This document shows, one piece after another, positions 1 to 11,872 of a stretch of 64,000 bases of DNA. The stretch is taken from the NCBI RefSeq assembly GCF_010015445.1, contig NC_053116.1, forward strand, positions 41,883,595-41,947,594. Reading direction: 5' to 3'. Each line of letters begins with the position of its first letter. Position 1 is the first letter of the stretch. Both the position numbers and the translations under genes were made by a program. Under the pieces are notes generated by a model. That model made no database searches. It was not told the origin of the DNA and saw only the letters and a program-made list of their open reading frames with translations. This stretch comes from Perca fluviatilis (lineage: Eukaryota > Chordata > Actinopteri > Perciformes > Percidae).

Positions 1-300
1 AATAAATAAATAAATAAAAGTCTCTTGAAATAAATAAATAAATAAAAGTCTCTAGAAATAAATAAATAAATAAATAAATAAAAGTCTCTTGAAATAAATA
101 AATAAATAAATAAATAAGGCATTAGGAAAATAAAAGTCTCTTGAAATAAATAAATATGGACTTATGAAATAAAAGTACCATGAAATAATTATTTATTTAA
201 TTATTTATGTATTTATTGCCTCATTTATTTATTTCATTATGTATTTATTTATTTATGTATTTATTTATTTATTTATATATTTATTCATTTATTTAATTGT
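1..300. repeat. AAATA/AATAAA-type microsatellite
   Basis: Runs of AAATA and AATAAATA units switch to the complementary TTTAT form after about position 185, so the two halves are roughly inverted. Short unique spacers (AAAGTCTCTTGA) recur between runs near 19, 48, 82 and 136, which makes this a compound, partly higher-order repeat. Confidence 0.9.
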
Positions 301-590
301 GAATAAAACGGCATTCCATAACCTCTGCCAAAAACCAGAGTCAAATTTTTTTTAGTTGGATATTGGATGTGAAAAGCGTCACCCGGATCATTGGTCTGAT
401 TGGTTGAAGGACTATCCAGTTGCGTCCAGAGGCATTTGAGTGGCGTCCGTTGGTGACGCCCCTTTGGAAATGAACTGTCAATGAAGCTTTCCCAGACCCA
501 CTCTCAGTTCCAACTGAGAAGGGTCTGGTGTCAGCCAGGCTACATTATTAGTATTTTATTGTGTAAATTCTCACGTACAACGTGCAACAT
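301..590. other. Intergenic, dispersed-repeat-like sequence
   Basis: No coding exon is seen. Around 485-545 a short hairpin-like stretch (CAGACCC, later GGGTCTGG) resembles the end of a dispersed teleost repeat, but I could not find its partner end. Confidence 0.4.
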
Positions 591-796
591 TAGGTTCGTT
601 CGAGATGAGCCAGATCTGCGCAGAATCGATCAACGGTGATCGCCTCCCATTGCATGCTGGGTAGATTTGTGTCTGACTTGATTCCGACTTGCTCTGACAT
701 CTGATGCACACGTGGGCAACGATAATCTCACGAGACCAAGGCGGCCGCAGTTCTGAGACGAAGGCAGCGCAGTTGCTTTTCACCAACTGCAAGGGC

Positions 797-963
797 CAGT
801 GTCAGTACCCGATCCGTTCCAACTGCACGATCCGTTCAGCCCAAGAGCAAAACGTTTGCGCATGCGCTGTTGTACGAGGATTTACGACACTTCCCGATCT
901 GTTCCACGCTTCCGGTCAACAGCCTCCACAGACAAGCTAACGTTAGTTTAGCTAACAGCTAAT
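797..963 (+). repeat. Left arm of internal inverted repeat
   Basis: Segments such as GTCAGTACCCGATCCGTTCC, GATCTGTTCCACGCT and GCTAACAGCTAAT recur in reverse complement and in reverse order at 9793-9958. The arms are about 165 bp and diverged. Beyond them, TTCAACGTTGAAA-like motifs at 1010-1110 and 9480-9560 continue the pairing loosely. Confidence 0.75.
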
Positions 964-970
964 TCGAGAC

Positions 971-1860
971 AGTAAACCCAGCTAGCAAAAAGTCGTCTAT
1001 TACACGTTGAATAGACGTAAATCTTCAACGTCTAATTACGGTCTCTTGAAGGTTGAAAATGAAAATTGAAAAGACGTCAAATTTGTCCGACTTTTCAACG
1101 TTGAAAACTGGTCAATCTTCAATATTTACTCATTGCCTATTTACAATAGTCAATTCTCAAGTCACAACACATTAACATGCCAAATAACATTTTAGATTAA
1201 CATTTGAATGAAACAAAGCTTTAAAAAGTTTAGTTAGAATAGCTTTATTTTATAAAACAGCACATTTTAAATAAAATATAGTGCAATAAACAGTTTTTAA
1301 AAATTAGGTTACTGACGAGTGAGGAGGATTTCTGGTCATAATAAAAACATTTTGAAATGAGTTATGACTATGACATTTGGATATGTTGTACAGTGGAGAG
1401 TGCTCTACTAAACCAAGCTGATTCCAGCTCCATAGTCTGTCACTAAAAGAAATGGCAGTCAGGAAATGTAGAAGTTCCCATTCACTCTATGACAGTTGTT
1501 AAGTATTGCACTGGATATCTATGTATTTTAATAAAACTAGATACTTTGAAACTTTTCAAACTCAAAGGTGAGCCTGTGTTGAGAATAACTGACCAATTTG
1601 GTGTTCCTAGCTTCATGTTTAGGCTAAGCATGCTCAGTATTATAGTTGTCATTTTAAGTAAAAAGGAACTTGTATTGAACACATACCAAAATAGAACAAC
1701 ATGAAAACACACTAAAAGAAAATTAATCTTAACATCTACTAAAATAGAACATCTAATAAAAAAGGAATCTTAAAAATATTTTTGTAATACAAAAATTAAT
1801 CTTAACCAATCTATAAAACACAATTCAAAAAAACTTTTACGTGTGAGTGTGTGTGTGTTT
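971..1860. other. Non-coding interior of the large element
   Basis: This AT-rich stretch has no exon I can support. Motifs of the AACGTTGAAA type cluster at 1010-1110. Short open frames overlap on both strands near 1482-1712 but show no recognisable domain. Confidence 0.4.
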
Positions 1861-1862
1861 GT

Positions 1863-3185
1863 CTAGGGCTGCAACTCTTTTGTGCCACCCAATGCGCTGT
1901 CCTTCTCGCCCTCTCTGAAGTCTTTTTTTGACAGGTGGAGTTGAGCCTTGAGCGCAGTCAACGCCACCATCAGCCTGCCGTACTGGCTCATCCCGATCGG
2001 CCTTCTCTGGTGTCTGTTGAGAAAACACAAACACAAAACACAGTGAGGTCTGGTGTAACAGACATAAAGGGCCTGAGTCTTCAAAGTACGTATCTTAGAG
2101 TTTTACTTACATTTTGCAGCCTCGCCATAAAATCCCTCTCCTCCTCCAGTCCCGAGGTCCCTGACTCCTGGTAGGGGGTGAGGGCCTAGTGGAAATGCTC
2201 CCTCATCCTCTTTGACTGGGCCAGGTTCAGGCTGAGGGCGTAGAAGCAGTCAGCTGTGGCCGTGTTGTAGCACATAAAGGTGGCCACCATCTTCCGCTAA
2301 TCGGCAGGCCGGTTGTTCTTGGCCTTAAAACGGCCTTAAAAAAGTAGAAGAGAAAAGATTGCTACCGTTAGTTAAGCGAGCAGATTTTAATGAAATCCAG
2401 CCTGAGCAGATAAGTGACTGAGGAGAACTCGCATGAGCAGACACAGTGGTCCTCAGGTCGGTGAAGTTGGGGCACCTTTTAAGGCCCATCTCCGCACACG
2501 CTACCTGCAGGTTGTGCAAGAAGTTTTAACAAGGGCCCTTCCCAAAATACAGCTGGTTCGGGGGCTTACTGGCTGCCCGCAGCTACAGCCACCTCTCCAG
2601 CCAGCGAAACTTGTCAATCTCCAAGAACATTTGGGCCGCCCCAAATGACTTGTGTTCCCTGTCACAGAAAACGGACACACTCATTCAGAGGAAAAATTTA
2701 CAAAAACAACAGACTCACAAGACTCACTGCGGCCTCCTCAACCTCGCAAACACGGAGGTTACCGAGTTCCCCCGGGCGATGACCGTAAATAGAGGCTGTG
2801 AAGGCCGCAAAGTAGCTGTTAAAATGGTGAGGGGAACACTGAGGGGAAGATAAACGCACACATCACTTTGCACCGCAGGCTTCCGTTGGAGATGGACTAT
2901 TTTGGAAAGAGGGATGCACACTTACCCAGCAACTCTGGGATCATCAGTTTGGCCCCGGCAGGATATTATAATGGCCATCTTGTGGCTTTTCACTGCCAGC
3001 TGGTGCAGGACTACGTTCCAGGTTATGTCTGTGAGGCACTTGACGGTGCGCAGCACGCTCACCGCATCCATCGCAGTCAGGCGAGACTGGGCCGACGGGG
3101 TTTCCCGAAAAAATATTTGAAGAACTGCTGTGTGTTTCTCAGGTAGAAATTTGCCGTTGTGATGGTCTTGCCTACAGACTGGAGG
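1863..3185 (-). pseudogene. Crypton-like tyrosine recombinase, decayed
   Basis: Blocks of homology run 5' to 3' on the minus strand. A possible N-terminal core-binding block lies at 3180-2920. About 2830-2720 translates to a block containing GHRPGELGN, resembling the GHRPG-type catalytic patch of Crypton-like integrases. About 2650-2440 carries FLEIDKFRWLERWL and AEMGLKRCPNFTDLR. About 2300-2160 carries the end of the catalytic domain, and a charged C-terminal block ends at 1863. These fit a multi-exon tyrosine recombinase of the kind found in fish Crypton-type elements. In-frame stops and lost splice sites (for example TAG inside the block near 2295) make it a pseudogene. A LINE lies just upstream at 3187, so the N-terminus may be displaced beyond 5640. 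The assignment rests on remembered family motifs; confidence in the family is moderate and in the decay high. Confidence 0.5.
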
Positions 3186-3186
3186 T

Positions 3187-5640
3187 TTGTTTATTTGTTT
3201 ATTTAAAAGGATCCCCATTAGCTGCCGCCAAGACGACAGCTAGTCTTCCTGGGGTCCAAACAATACATACAAAACGTGTATGTGAGTAATTACAATCACA
3301 ATTACTCACAAAAATATCATATAATAATAGACATAAAAGAACAAGAAAAAATAACAATACAAAAAGTACTGATTAGAATAATAGTAAAATAATACAAAAC
3401 ATAGCACATGATACAACCTCTCTCAGCCAATCCAGACGATATTACGATGTTGAAAACAAATACAGTCTTAGTCTTTTTTTAAAACCAGTTTTTCCCTTGA
3501 TTTCACGAACCCCAACTGGAAGATTGTTCCAAAACACAATTGACCTATAAAACACGGTCCTCTTCATAGAGTCAGATTTAGGTAGGGGTAAAGAAATCTG
3601 TCGACTTATGCCCCCTCTTGTGTGTAATGTGAATGCATATCTGAATAGTAAATTATATTGTCGTAAAGAAATTTTGGAATCCGAGTGTTAATAATTCTAT
3701 GAAAATATCCTAACATATTAGCAGATAGTCTATGCTTGACCACCAGCCAAGCAAGACGTTCATGCATCTCTGCAACACTAGTTCTCGAAGAACAACCAAG
3801 AACCAGTCTTGCAGCCTTATTTTGAGCCACTTGTAATTTCTTTAAATGACTGCATGATGCAGCAGACCATACAACAGAACAGTAATCCAAATGACACAAA
3901 ACCAATGTACAAACAACACGACTAAACAACTGTGAATTTAAAAATTGTGCACATTTACGCATTACTGCAACAGCTCTGCCCATTTTAGCAACAACTTTGT
4001 TGATGTGATCAGACCATGACAATGTAGAATCGAGCCAAAGTCCAAGAAGCTTCACCTTTTTTACTTGCTGTACATTTTGACCATTAACTTGTATATTAAT
4101 TTTAGGATTGTCAGATAATCTATACTTAGAACCAAATATTATACTCATAGTTTTTGAAATATTTAGTACAAGTTTATTTGTTTTGATCCAATTATACAAT
4201 TTGCTAATCTCACAAGACAGAACCTGATTAAGCTCTGAACATGTAGGGGCTGCATAATAAAGAGTAGAATCATCAGCAAACATAGTCAATGTAGCCTTAC
4301 TGAGTATATACGGCATATCATTTGTGAAAATTGAAAATAACAAAGGTCCGAGGCAACTTCCTTGAGGAACACCACAATCCAGGGACTTGCTACAAGATAA
4401 TGCACCATTAAAATAAACTCTTTGCGACCTCTCCGACAAATAGCTCTTAAACCACTTGATTGCTGAGGAAGTAAAACCATAACTAATAAGTTTAGAAATC
4501 AAAATGTCATGGTCAATCACATCGAAGGCAGCACTAAAGTCCAGTAGTAGTGTACCCACCAGCATTGAGTTATCAATTGATGTAAGCCAGCTATCCGACA
4601 TTTGTGTCATTGCAGTGCAGGTGGAATGACCATACCTATAAGCATGCTGAAACATAGTGGTCAAATCGTTGTTAGTAAAGTAATCTTGCACTTGCTCAAA
4701 TACAATCTTTTCCAATAATTTACTTAGAATAGGTAAAATGCTAATAGGCCTACTATTTGGGCCACAAAAAGTTGATTTTGTGTCTTTGGGTAAAGGGATT
4801 ATCTTACCCTCCTTCCAAAGTTTTGGACACACACCACTAACCAGACATCTATTAAAAATGTGACAGATTGGTTTAGAGATATGTCCAGCTGCTAACTTCA
4901 ACAGCCGACTATCCAAGTTGTCTGTACCAACAGACCCTCCAACAGTCAAAGATCTCAACAACATTTCCACCTGCACAACATTAACCTGATGAAATTCAAA
5001 ACTACACAGTTTATCTTTCATAATACACCTTTCAATTAGCTGATGATGATGATGATTAGCTGGCAACCTTTTTAGCCTCTTCCCTTTGAGCCATTATGCT
5101 CTTTAACTCAGTATCAACTCAAGGAGCACTTTTGGCTTTAACTGTAAATTTCTTTAATGGGGCATGATTGTTAACAACTCTCATAAAACAATCCATAAAT
5201 AAATCAAGGGATATATCCACATCATCAATATCACTTATCAAATTCCATTTAATATTATCCAATTCATTTAAAAAACACTCCTCATTAAATACCCTATAAG
5301 ATCTTTTCATAATAATTTTAGGACAGGCTCTAGGTAGCTTAGTTCTCCTGGAGACAGCAATACAGTTGTGATCACTAAAGCCAACTGTCACAGAAATAGG
5401 TGTTGAGCACATATCAGGATTATTAGTGTAAATATGATCAATACATTTTGATATTAAAGATCCTGTATTGTTACTAGAAACTCTTGTTGGTTGATCCATT
5501 AATTGAGATAAACCACAGGTGTCTGTCATGGTTTTAAGCTTATTCTTCAGAGGACAAATCTCAGATAGCCAATCGATAGGAGGTGGGCTGTGTATCTGCA
5601 GAAACATAGGCTTTGAGTTAGTCACTGTTCACATCAGGTG
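3187..5640 (-). mobile_element. CR1/Rex1-like LINE, 5'-truncated
   Basis: The 3' end, at the low-coordinate side, is an AAATAAAC-type short repeat preceded by a conserved teleost LINE tail (GGACCCCAGGAAGACTAGCT read on the minus strand near 3255-3236). The body encodes the end of an endonuclease domain followed by a reverse transcriptase. The 5' end stops inside the endonuclease near 5640, the usual outcome of incomplete reverse transcription. The exact clade (Rex1/Babar or another CR1-group clade) is a best guess. Confidence 0.8.
3606..5625 (-). pseudogene. LINE ORF2 fragment: endonuclease end plus reverse transcriptase
   Basis: Two open stretches on the minus strand make up this protein. 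5625-5119 (168 codons) carries the C-terminal half of an apurinic-type endonuclease, including SLISKCIDHIYTNNP and GFSDHNCIAV, whose SDH contains the catalytic His-Asp pair. 5066-3606 (486 codons) is a reverse transcriptase: RPISILPILSKLLEK, LLDFSAAFDVIDHDIL, GVPQGSCLGPLLFSIF, then FADDSTLYY with the catalytic Asp pair. A stop codon separates the two stretches, so ORF2 is broken even though the polymerase core is open. The usual N-terminal half of the endonuclease and ORF1 are missing. It would act in the nucleus in target-primed reverse transcription; this copy is unlikely to be active. Confidence 0.85.
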
Positions 5641-7345
5641 TGTGTCATAACCACTTCAAGATAATTCACACTTACTTTTGGATGCCATCAATGTTCCTTA
5701 AAAACAGCCAACTGAACAATTCTGTCTGTCCCGTTGCCAGATAAAATATAAAAGACCTGACCCTCGACACCCAGGACTATGCATTTCCCAGCTGCTTAGC
5801 AGTGGGGCAGCTGCCCTCGTGGTACTACTGGTAGTGCCGGAGGTAGTTTTCTGTGAAAGCACATATGTCCTACTTTTCTTTCTTACCAATTGAAAGAGGG
5901 AATTTCAGGTTCCTTATTCCAGGGCTACGTCCACTGCCCCGGACGAGGTTTTTCAGGCTTGTTCCTGGCTCCTGCTCCATTTCCTGCTGGTCCAACGGAG
6001 GCTGCTCCCCAATAGGGTCTAGCTGCTCCTGTGTGTTGAGGATGAGGCTGATGCTGCTGAGGCTGAGGGATGTGCAGCTGAGGGCTATTTTTCTTCCATA
6101 GCATGTCTTCTTTCAGACTATTACAAAAAATACAGATGCACATTTAGATGTTTATTTTACCCTACTTTGTTTATTAGCCCAAAAGTTAGCATTAGAAAAA
6201 GCCTTGTTTGCATTTAAACAGAACTATTTCAGAAATATTATAATACAGGAAGAAGTGAAGTGGAGAAAATTATCTTAATGTCAGTAAAAGGGAAGAAGTG
6301 TCATGTTAAAATGTATTACCCTATTCACCTGTACTGTATGGAACTTACATTAAGTTACACCAAACTTTCCAGTTTCCTTCCTCTCTATATTCTGAAGCTT
6401 TTTACATAGGGATTAGATCATATATCATTCAAAAGCCTGATTTATGTAAAAGGTTATACCTAAAAACGGCACACTTCTTTGCTGTCCAAAATTCCATCTG
6501 TAAAAATGTGTGTAATCTACATTTATCTAAAATAAAATGACAGAGATAACGTCCAGGGAGTTGTGTATAAAATCAGAGTGTACACCACAGCCCCAGGCGG
6601 GAACCAGCGATGTGTCCGCCTGTCTAGGTCAGCCTTACATTTTTTATTTAAAAGGACATAATAACTACATAAAGTATTTAATACTGAACTTTTAGTAACG
6701 TTACACAAACAATTAAAAACATATGCTATATTGAAACGTGAGCATTCAAAATAGGCTACATGATAGCTGAATACAAATTTCCCTCCTTTTTCTGCATGTT
6801 CACTTTTCAGCAAGCAAGATGGCGGTGTTAGTCTTTTAATACAGACGTTAACGTACCGCTGAGGTTGCTGGTGAAAAAAGCTTTTGCCGCCCATTTTTAA
6901 ACTTTTAGCTAAATTAAAATATCCAAAAATAATTTACCATTGGCATGTCCATTACTAACTGTTGGTGGATTAGCTATTGTTAGTAACATTTTATTCATAA
7001 ACCTCTCCTTAAACCAAGCTACATCAACGTTAGCTACATTTTAGCATGCTAATATTTGTCGTAGCTAGCTAGCCAATGTAGCATATGATGACTCAGATAT
7101 ATCTTAATAAAAAAGAAAACCGATTAACTTATTAGATAACGTAAATTTGAATGTGCACACAGACATAGAAGATAACGATACAGCCTTGAAATGTCTCAAT
7201 TAACGACTCCTTTGAAATAACTTAGCTAAGTTAGTTACCCTTTATAAGCTAGCTAGCTAAGTTATGTTAGCTAATGTAACGCTAGAAAGTTTATTCTAGA
7301 AGCACTGTTTAAACAAGCACATTTTCAGCAACAAACTACAGGTAA
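5641..7345. other. Non-coding or unresolved interior of the large element
   Basis: I find no supported exon. 7050-7290 is dense in GCTAGC, TAGCTAGC and AACGTTAGC palindromes. Proline/glutamine-rich minus-strand codons near 6143-5925 could be remnant recombinase N-terminus but carry no diagnostic motif. Confidence 0.35.
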
Positions 7346-7477
7346 CAGGGCTCGACATTAAGGCTTGTCCGCTTGTCCGGGACAAGTGGATTTTTTGTAG
7401 GACAAGTGGAAGAGAAATTTACTTGCCCCACTGGACAAGTTAAAACTCAAACAAAACAAAATGCCATGTTAGTTCAC

Positions 7478-8095
7478 GTTATGTGCCACTCATTTCGTCA
7501 ATGTTACAGAATTGAAACAAATACATATTTTACCCCACAATCCCGGGCAGCGGGTCGGCGGGCCGCTAACGTTAGACCCAGCCCGCTGTTCAGCGCATTC
7601 TCCGAAAGCGAAGCAGCATGAAAGCACGGCGAGCTAGCCGGTGTTAGCTTGCTAACTCCACCTTAACGTTACCTCCTCGCCACATTGTTCACAGAAAACA
7701 AGCTGAAAACAGAAGTCACTCGTGGCGATAGCAATGTGCTTTGTGTGGATGAAGCATTATATACGTTATTATGTGTCACTCATTCCGTTTATGTTACAGA
7801 TTTTACTTTACCGATTTGAAACAAATACATTAACTAACGTTAGACCCAGCAGCAGCGGAGAGAGAGCGGACCGCTGACGTTAGACCCAGCCCACTGTTCA
7901 GCTCCTTCTCTGTAAGCGATACAGCATGAAAGCACCGCGGAACCAACAAGCCAGGCAGCCGGTGTTAGTTAGCTAACGTTAGCATGCTAACTACGCTTTT
8001 AACGTTACCCCGGCCCCCACATCGTTCACAGAAAACGAGACGAATAAAGCTGTCACCGTGGCGATAGAAGTGTGCTTTGTGCGGATGAAGCATGA
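7478..8095 (+). repeat. About 300-bp tandem duplication inside the hAT element
   Basis: The block at about 7478-7770 (CACTCATTTCGTCAATGTTACAG through GTGGATGAAGCAT) is repeated at about 7770-8095 with substitutions and small indels. Shared landmarks include GAAACAAATACAT, AACGTTAGACCCAGC, CAGCATGAAAGCAC, CGTTCACAGAAAA and TGTGCTTTGTG. Confidence 0.8.
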
Positions 8096-8339
8096 AGTTA
8101 ATTTGACTCTTGACGGCTGGCTCTCTGCCTCGTAACGGTTTACTAGCTGCTCCGCACTTGTTTGTAGCGGATTAAATATCAGGTAATAATCAACTGTAAA
8201 GTAGCTACACCTTTTAAAGGATCCCTTGGTAAGTGAAATTGTAGAAAGAAAAAAACACGTTGACACCAACATTTAGTGGCAAAATCCATTGTTATGTCTA
8301 CAAAATTATTTTAGATATAGTATAAGTTCAAGTCACCAC

Positions 8340-8610
8340 TACCTCTGGTCAAAATATTGAATTAGTATCTCAATATATTGACTCAGTATCTCAGAATATA
8401 AACAAAGAATATCAAAGTAATGAGAAACTATAAAATATTGACTTAATCTCAATATATTGGCTTAGTATCGTAATATATTGACTTAGTAACTCAACATATT
8501 GGTTCAGTATCTCAATATATTGACTTAGTAACTCAGAATATTGACTAAGAATCTCAAAGCAATGAGAACTATTCAAAATATTGACTTACAATTTCAATAT
8601 TTAAATTTTT
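8340..8610 (+). repeat. AATATATTGACTTAGTATCTC tandem array
   Basis: A unit of roughly 30 bp built on TCTCAATATATTGACTTAGTA repeats about seven times with drift. It lies inside the hAT derivative just before a T-rich stretch. Confidence 0.75.
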
Positions 8611-8989
8611 ATTTTATTTTAATAATAATTTTTTTTTTTTTTTTATTTTTTTAAATTTTATAAATTTTTTAAAATTTTTATTTATTTAAATAATGCACAC
8701 TGAACGAAGTAATATTACTTTGTATTATGAGTCTGGAGATCCTTTTTTCTTGTTGAAGGGGAAATCTATTGTTGGGACACATTTGTTTCTACTGTTTAAA
8801 CTGAATTGTATTAATGTTGATAGGGTTTGGATGCTTTCAACGGTTTGTTCAAATTCTGCATTAGCAAAACACAAAATATTTAAAATGATGAATCTTTACC
8901 CGGACAAGTGACTTTTGTTCATGGACAAGTGAAACGTAAATGTACTTGTCCAAAGGACAAGTGCCTCAAAAAGTTAATGTCAAGCCCTG

Positions 8990-9792
8990 GGTAAAATGAA
9001 ACTGCTTACCTCTCCTCCCTGCCCCAGGAACCAAAGTGTTGTTTAGAGGAGAAAATAATAATATAGCCGATGGTCCGATGCCAATAGCCAACTCACCGGG
9101 AGACGATGTGGGGGTGACTGGGTTACGCCAGTTGATGAGGTGCGCTCCTTTTACTCTGTGTGAAGATCCAGCGGGCGGGGTGCCAGATAGAGCGCACTCT
9201 TCAATGAGTTTCTGTCTCCGCCCGCCATAGTCCTTTGCTGGTATCTATTTGCAACGCATATCGTGTTGGATTTATATTTTATAAACTAACTTAGCTAGCT
9301 AAATCAACAGGCTATTATTATAAAATTGACCAAGTATTTCTAGTCTTATTACTCACTAAGCTAAGAGTACTTTTACCACTGCAGTAAACCAACCACGCCG
9401 TTATTTTAGCATGTATGGCTTATTCTGTCTTAGATGATGAGTTGAAAACACGTAGTCAAACAGTCCGGCCAAAACTACTTAGTTGAAATCATGTTGTTAA
9501 ACAGTCCAAGGCGGACCGACTTATTTTCAATCATATTTCAACGTTGAAAGACGGTAATTGTTTACTGGGAAAGACCATCAAAATAAAACTTGAAAATAAA
9601 CGTTAACATATATAACAGCTGTTAGGTCAGTTCTACTTTACTTGTACTCATTTAAAATACAATCACTCAATACTTGTCTTTATTGTTATTAGCTACTGTA
9701 AAGTCTTAATTTAGCTGTAGCCTGCTTTTCCCATTATGTTTGACTTAACGTTATTTTAGACTGAATCTAGCTGTTGGCTAGCGGTTAGCCAA
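8990..9792. other. Non-coding flank inside the large element
   Basis: A short GC-richer stretch at 9010-9235 stands out, but no exon can be assigned. 9480-9560 carries TTCAACGTTGAAA motifs that pair loosely with 1010-1110. Confidence 0.35.
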
Positions 9793-9958
9793 ATTAGCTG
9801 TTAGCTAAACTAATGTTAGCTTTCCGGTGGAAACTAGCCAGGCTAGCGTGGAACAGATCGGGCAGGTCGTAAAGCAGTATTATCATCTGCGCATGCGTGA
9901 ACATCTTGTGCATGGGCAGAACGGATCGTGCAGTTGGAACGGATCGGGTACTGACAGC
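9793..9958 (-). repeat. Right arm of internal inverted repeat
   Basis: This is the reverse complement partner of 797-963: ACGGATCGTGCAGTTGGAAC, GGATCGGGTACTGAC and TAGCTGTTAGCTAA read back into the left arm. Confidence 0.75.
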
Positions 9959-10513
9959 CAGGCGGACGCAGGCGGAAACAGTGCATGCTGGGAAACGCCG
10001 GCCTCTCAGCTGATCTAACAGCTGATTGGTTCAGAATCGATTCAACATGATGACGTTTTATATAAACTTTTTATTGATTTTGAATGGGAGGGATTTTAAC
10101 TGCTATTTGTCTGACCTAAAGGCTGATTCTGAACAGAACACATGTTGTGAGGCTGATAGTGACGTTTAGAAGTCAGAGAGACTAAATCTGTTCAGATTAC
10201 TGATCACCTACAGTCTGTTGGTGAAAAAATCAGCAACAGATCTCATGTAGAGCATTCTGACAGCTACTCTGTCATAATAAAAACAACTAGAGACTGTGTA
10301 GGAGCTGATATATGGGTCTGATAAAATTGTATTAAATCGGAATTGGACCACAATGTTTCTGTCACTTCCTGTTCAGCGTGAAGGCTGCTGGACTCGGCTG
10401 AAGACGGCTGGAAACTGTCCGACTTGAGAGCAGACTTTTGTCCCCGCCCCCCGGCTGCTGCCGCCTGCTCTCGTCTACTTTACAGGCGAGGTGCAGTTAA
10501 TCTCCAACGAGCC

Positions 10514-11092
10514 TACTTTTTCACAGACGAGGAGCGGTAATTACTACGTCACTTTCGCGGATAGATTGCCGCCGGCCGGCCGAGCACACAATACTGTAAT
10601 TTATTGTTTTTCTTTCGTCAATATCCGACGGTGAGGGATTAACACGAATGTCTATCTGACGGACCCCCTCATCGAAAAACAACGCCAAGGGTACACCTCT
10701 TTCGTTGAAACTTGACGCCAGGGTTCCTTGACCATGCGTCGACATTTGTCGAGTAGGGAGTAGTGAGACTGTGTTGCTCAGATAACTTACAGTAGCAATA
10801 TTTTTTCCTGTGTGCAATAACAACCTGAAAAATATCAGACCTAATACTATCTTTAATATGTGCAAAAATAAGATGAAAATGGGATACAAAGGCAAAATAT
10901 AGAGACTGTCCTCTCCCAAAAAAAGGTCCACCTAAGTTGTTAGTTCCAGCAGCAGCTACAACTTATATTTAGGTTCTAGTGGCAGCAACATCTGTCCAAG
11001 TTTCTACCCATGTGATTGGCTGTTCAGCAGAAAAATGACAGTGAGGAAAGCAAACAAACAACTGTGATAGGCTAACATGCTAACACATACTA
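10514..11092. other. Short spacer between two large transposons
   Basis: The stretch holds minus-strand codons of low complexity and a GCTAACATGCTAACACATA tract. The same tract type continues on the far side of the CACTA element near 19590-19620, so this was the pre-insertion target. Confidence 0.4.
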
Positions 11093-11112
11093 CACTGTCA
11101 GAAATAATGTGC

Positions 11113-11395
11113 AAAATTTGTACCTTAAGGGGTCCAACAGCTTTTCACTGGGGCAGTACCCTTGAAGGTACACCAATTGTACCCCTTTACAAGGGTACAT
11201 ACTTGTACTCTTACAGTTTGTACCCTTTGGGAGCAAATATGTACCCCTGGAGACAATAATGGACCTAAATGCTCTAGGACAAAAATGTACCCTTTGAAAT
11301 GGTACACATTTGGCCTTTTAGAGGGTACTGCCCCAGTGACAAGCACTTTGTACCCTGTGGTGGCAAATTTGTACTCATATTTGTACATGAGAAAC
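11113..11395. repeat. Left subterminal GTACC motif array
   Basis: About a dozen GTACC or GGTAC cores, mostly as TTTGTACCCTTT or its complement, occur in about 280 bp in both orientations. Examples are TTGTACCTTAAGGGG, AATTGTACCCCTTT and AATGTACCCTTTGAA. CACTA elements characteristically bind their transposase at such subterminal repeats. Confidence 0.85.
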
Positions 11396-11872
11396 TCAAA
11401 AATAAAGTTGTAAAAACTTTATTAACCTTATTGTTTTTTTTGTTTTTTACATTCAATTACTTGTTACAGTTTCAACATTAAATCATACACATAATTATAC
11501 AATTATGGCAGTATCACATTAAATTGATATGAAAATATCACTGCAAAAACAGATTTTCAAAATAGTTTTTCAAAAAAAGTTTAAAACCTTTTAAACTGGC
11601 CTGAACCGAAGCGCATCATCGTTAAAAAACCCAGCTATAATACTTGTCAATTTATCAAAGAATAAAGCTGCCATTCTTTAGAATGTAAAATACATAAATG
11701 TAACACAATACAATATAGTTAACAATATATATTTTTACTTAGTACCCTTTTAAGACATTAAATGTATAACAATGGATTCCTAATGTAAAATGGATCAATG
11801 CAAAATAACACATAACATATTAACAATGGCTTTTAACCTTTTCTTTGTCCGTTTTAAGTCACTTTACAACTT

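Larger units (their letters stand above)
7346..8989. mobile_element. Non-autonomous hAT-like element
   Basis: The termini are inverted: CAGGGCTCGACATTAA at the left and the complement of CAGGGCTTGACATTAAC at the right. GGTAA is present immediately outside both ends. Subterminal ACAAGTG/CACTTGT motifs recur several times within about 100 bp of each end, as expected for transposase binding sites of hAT elements. No transposase ORF is present. The interior carries a tandem duplication of about 300 bp and an AATATATTGACTTAGTA-type array. Confidence 0.8.
593..10513. mobile_element. Large TIR-bounded composite element, about 9.9 kb
   Basis: The left edge (GGTTCGTTCGAGATGAGCC from 593) and right edge (ATCTCCAACGAGCC to 10513) are inverted copies of each other, and TA flanks both sides. 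The outer roughly 120 bp on the left and 260 bp on the right match, in order, the two halves of the 348-bp MITE at 51521-51868. The big block is therefore either the longer parent of that MITE or a MITE split by a large insertion. A second pair of inverted segments lies inside (797-963 and 9793-9958). The interior holds a tyrosine-recombinase pseudogene, a minus-strand LINE and a hAT derivative. The boundary homology is seen directly; treating it as one element is inference. Confidence 0.6.
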
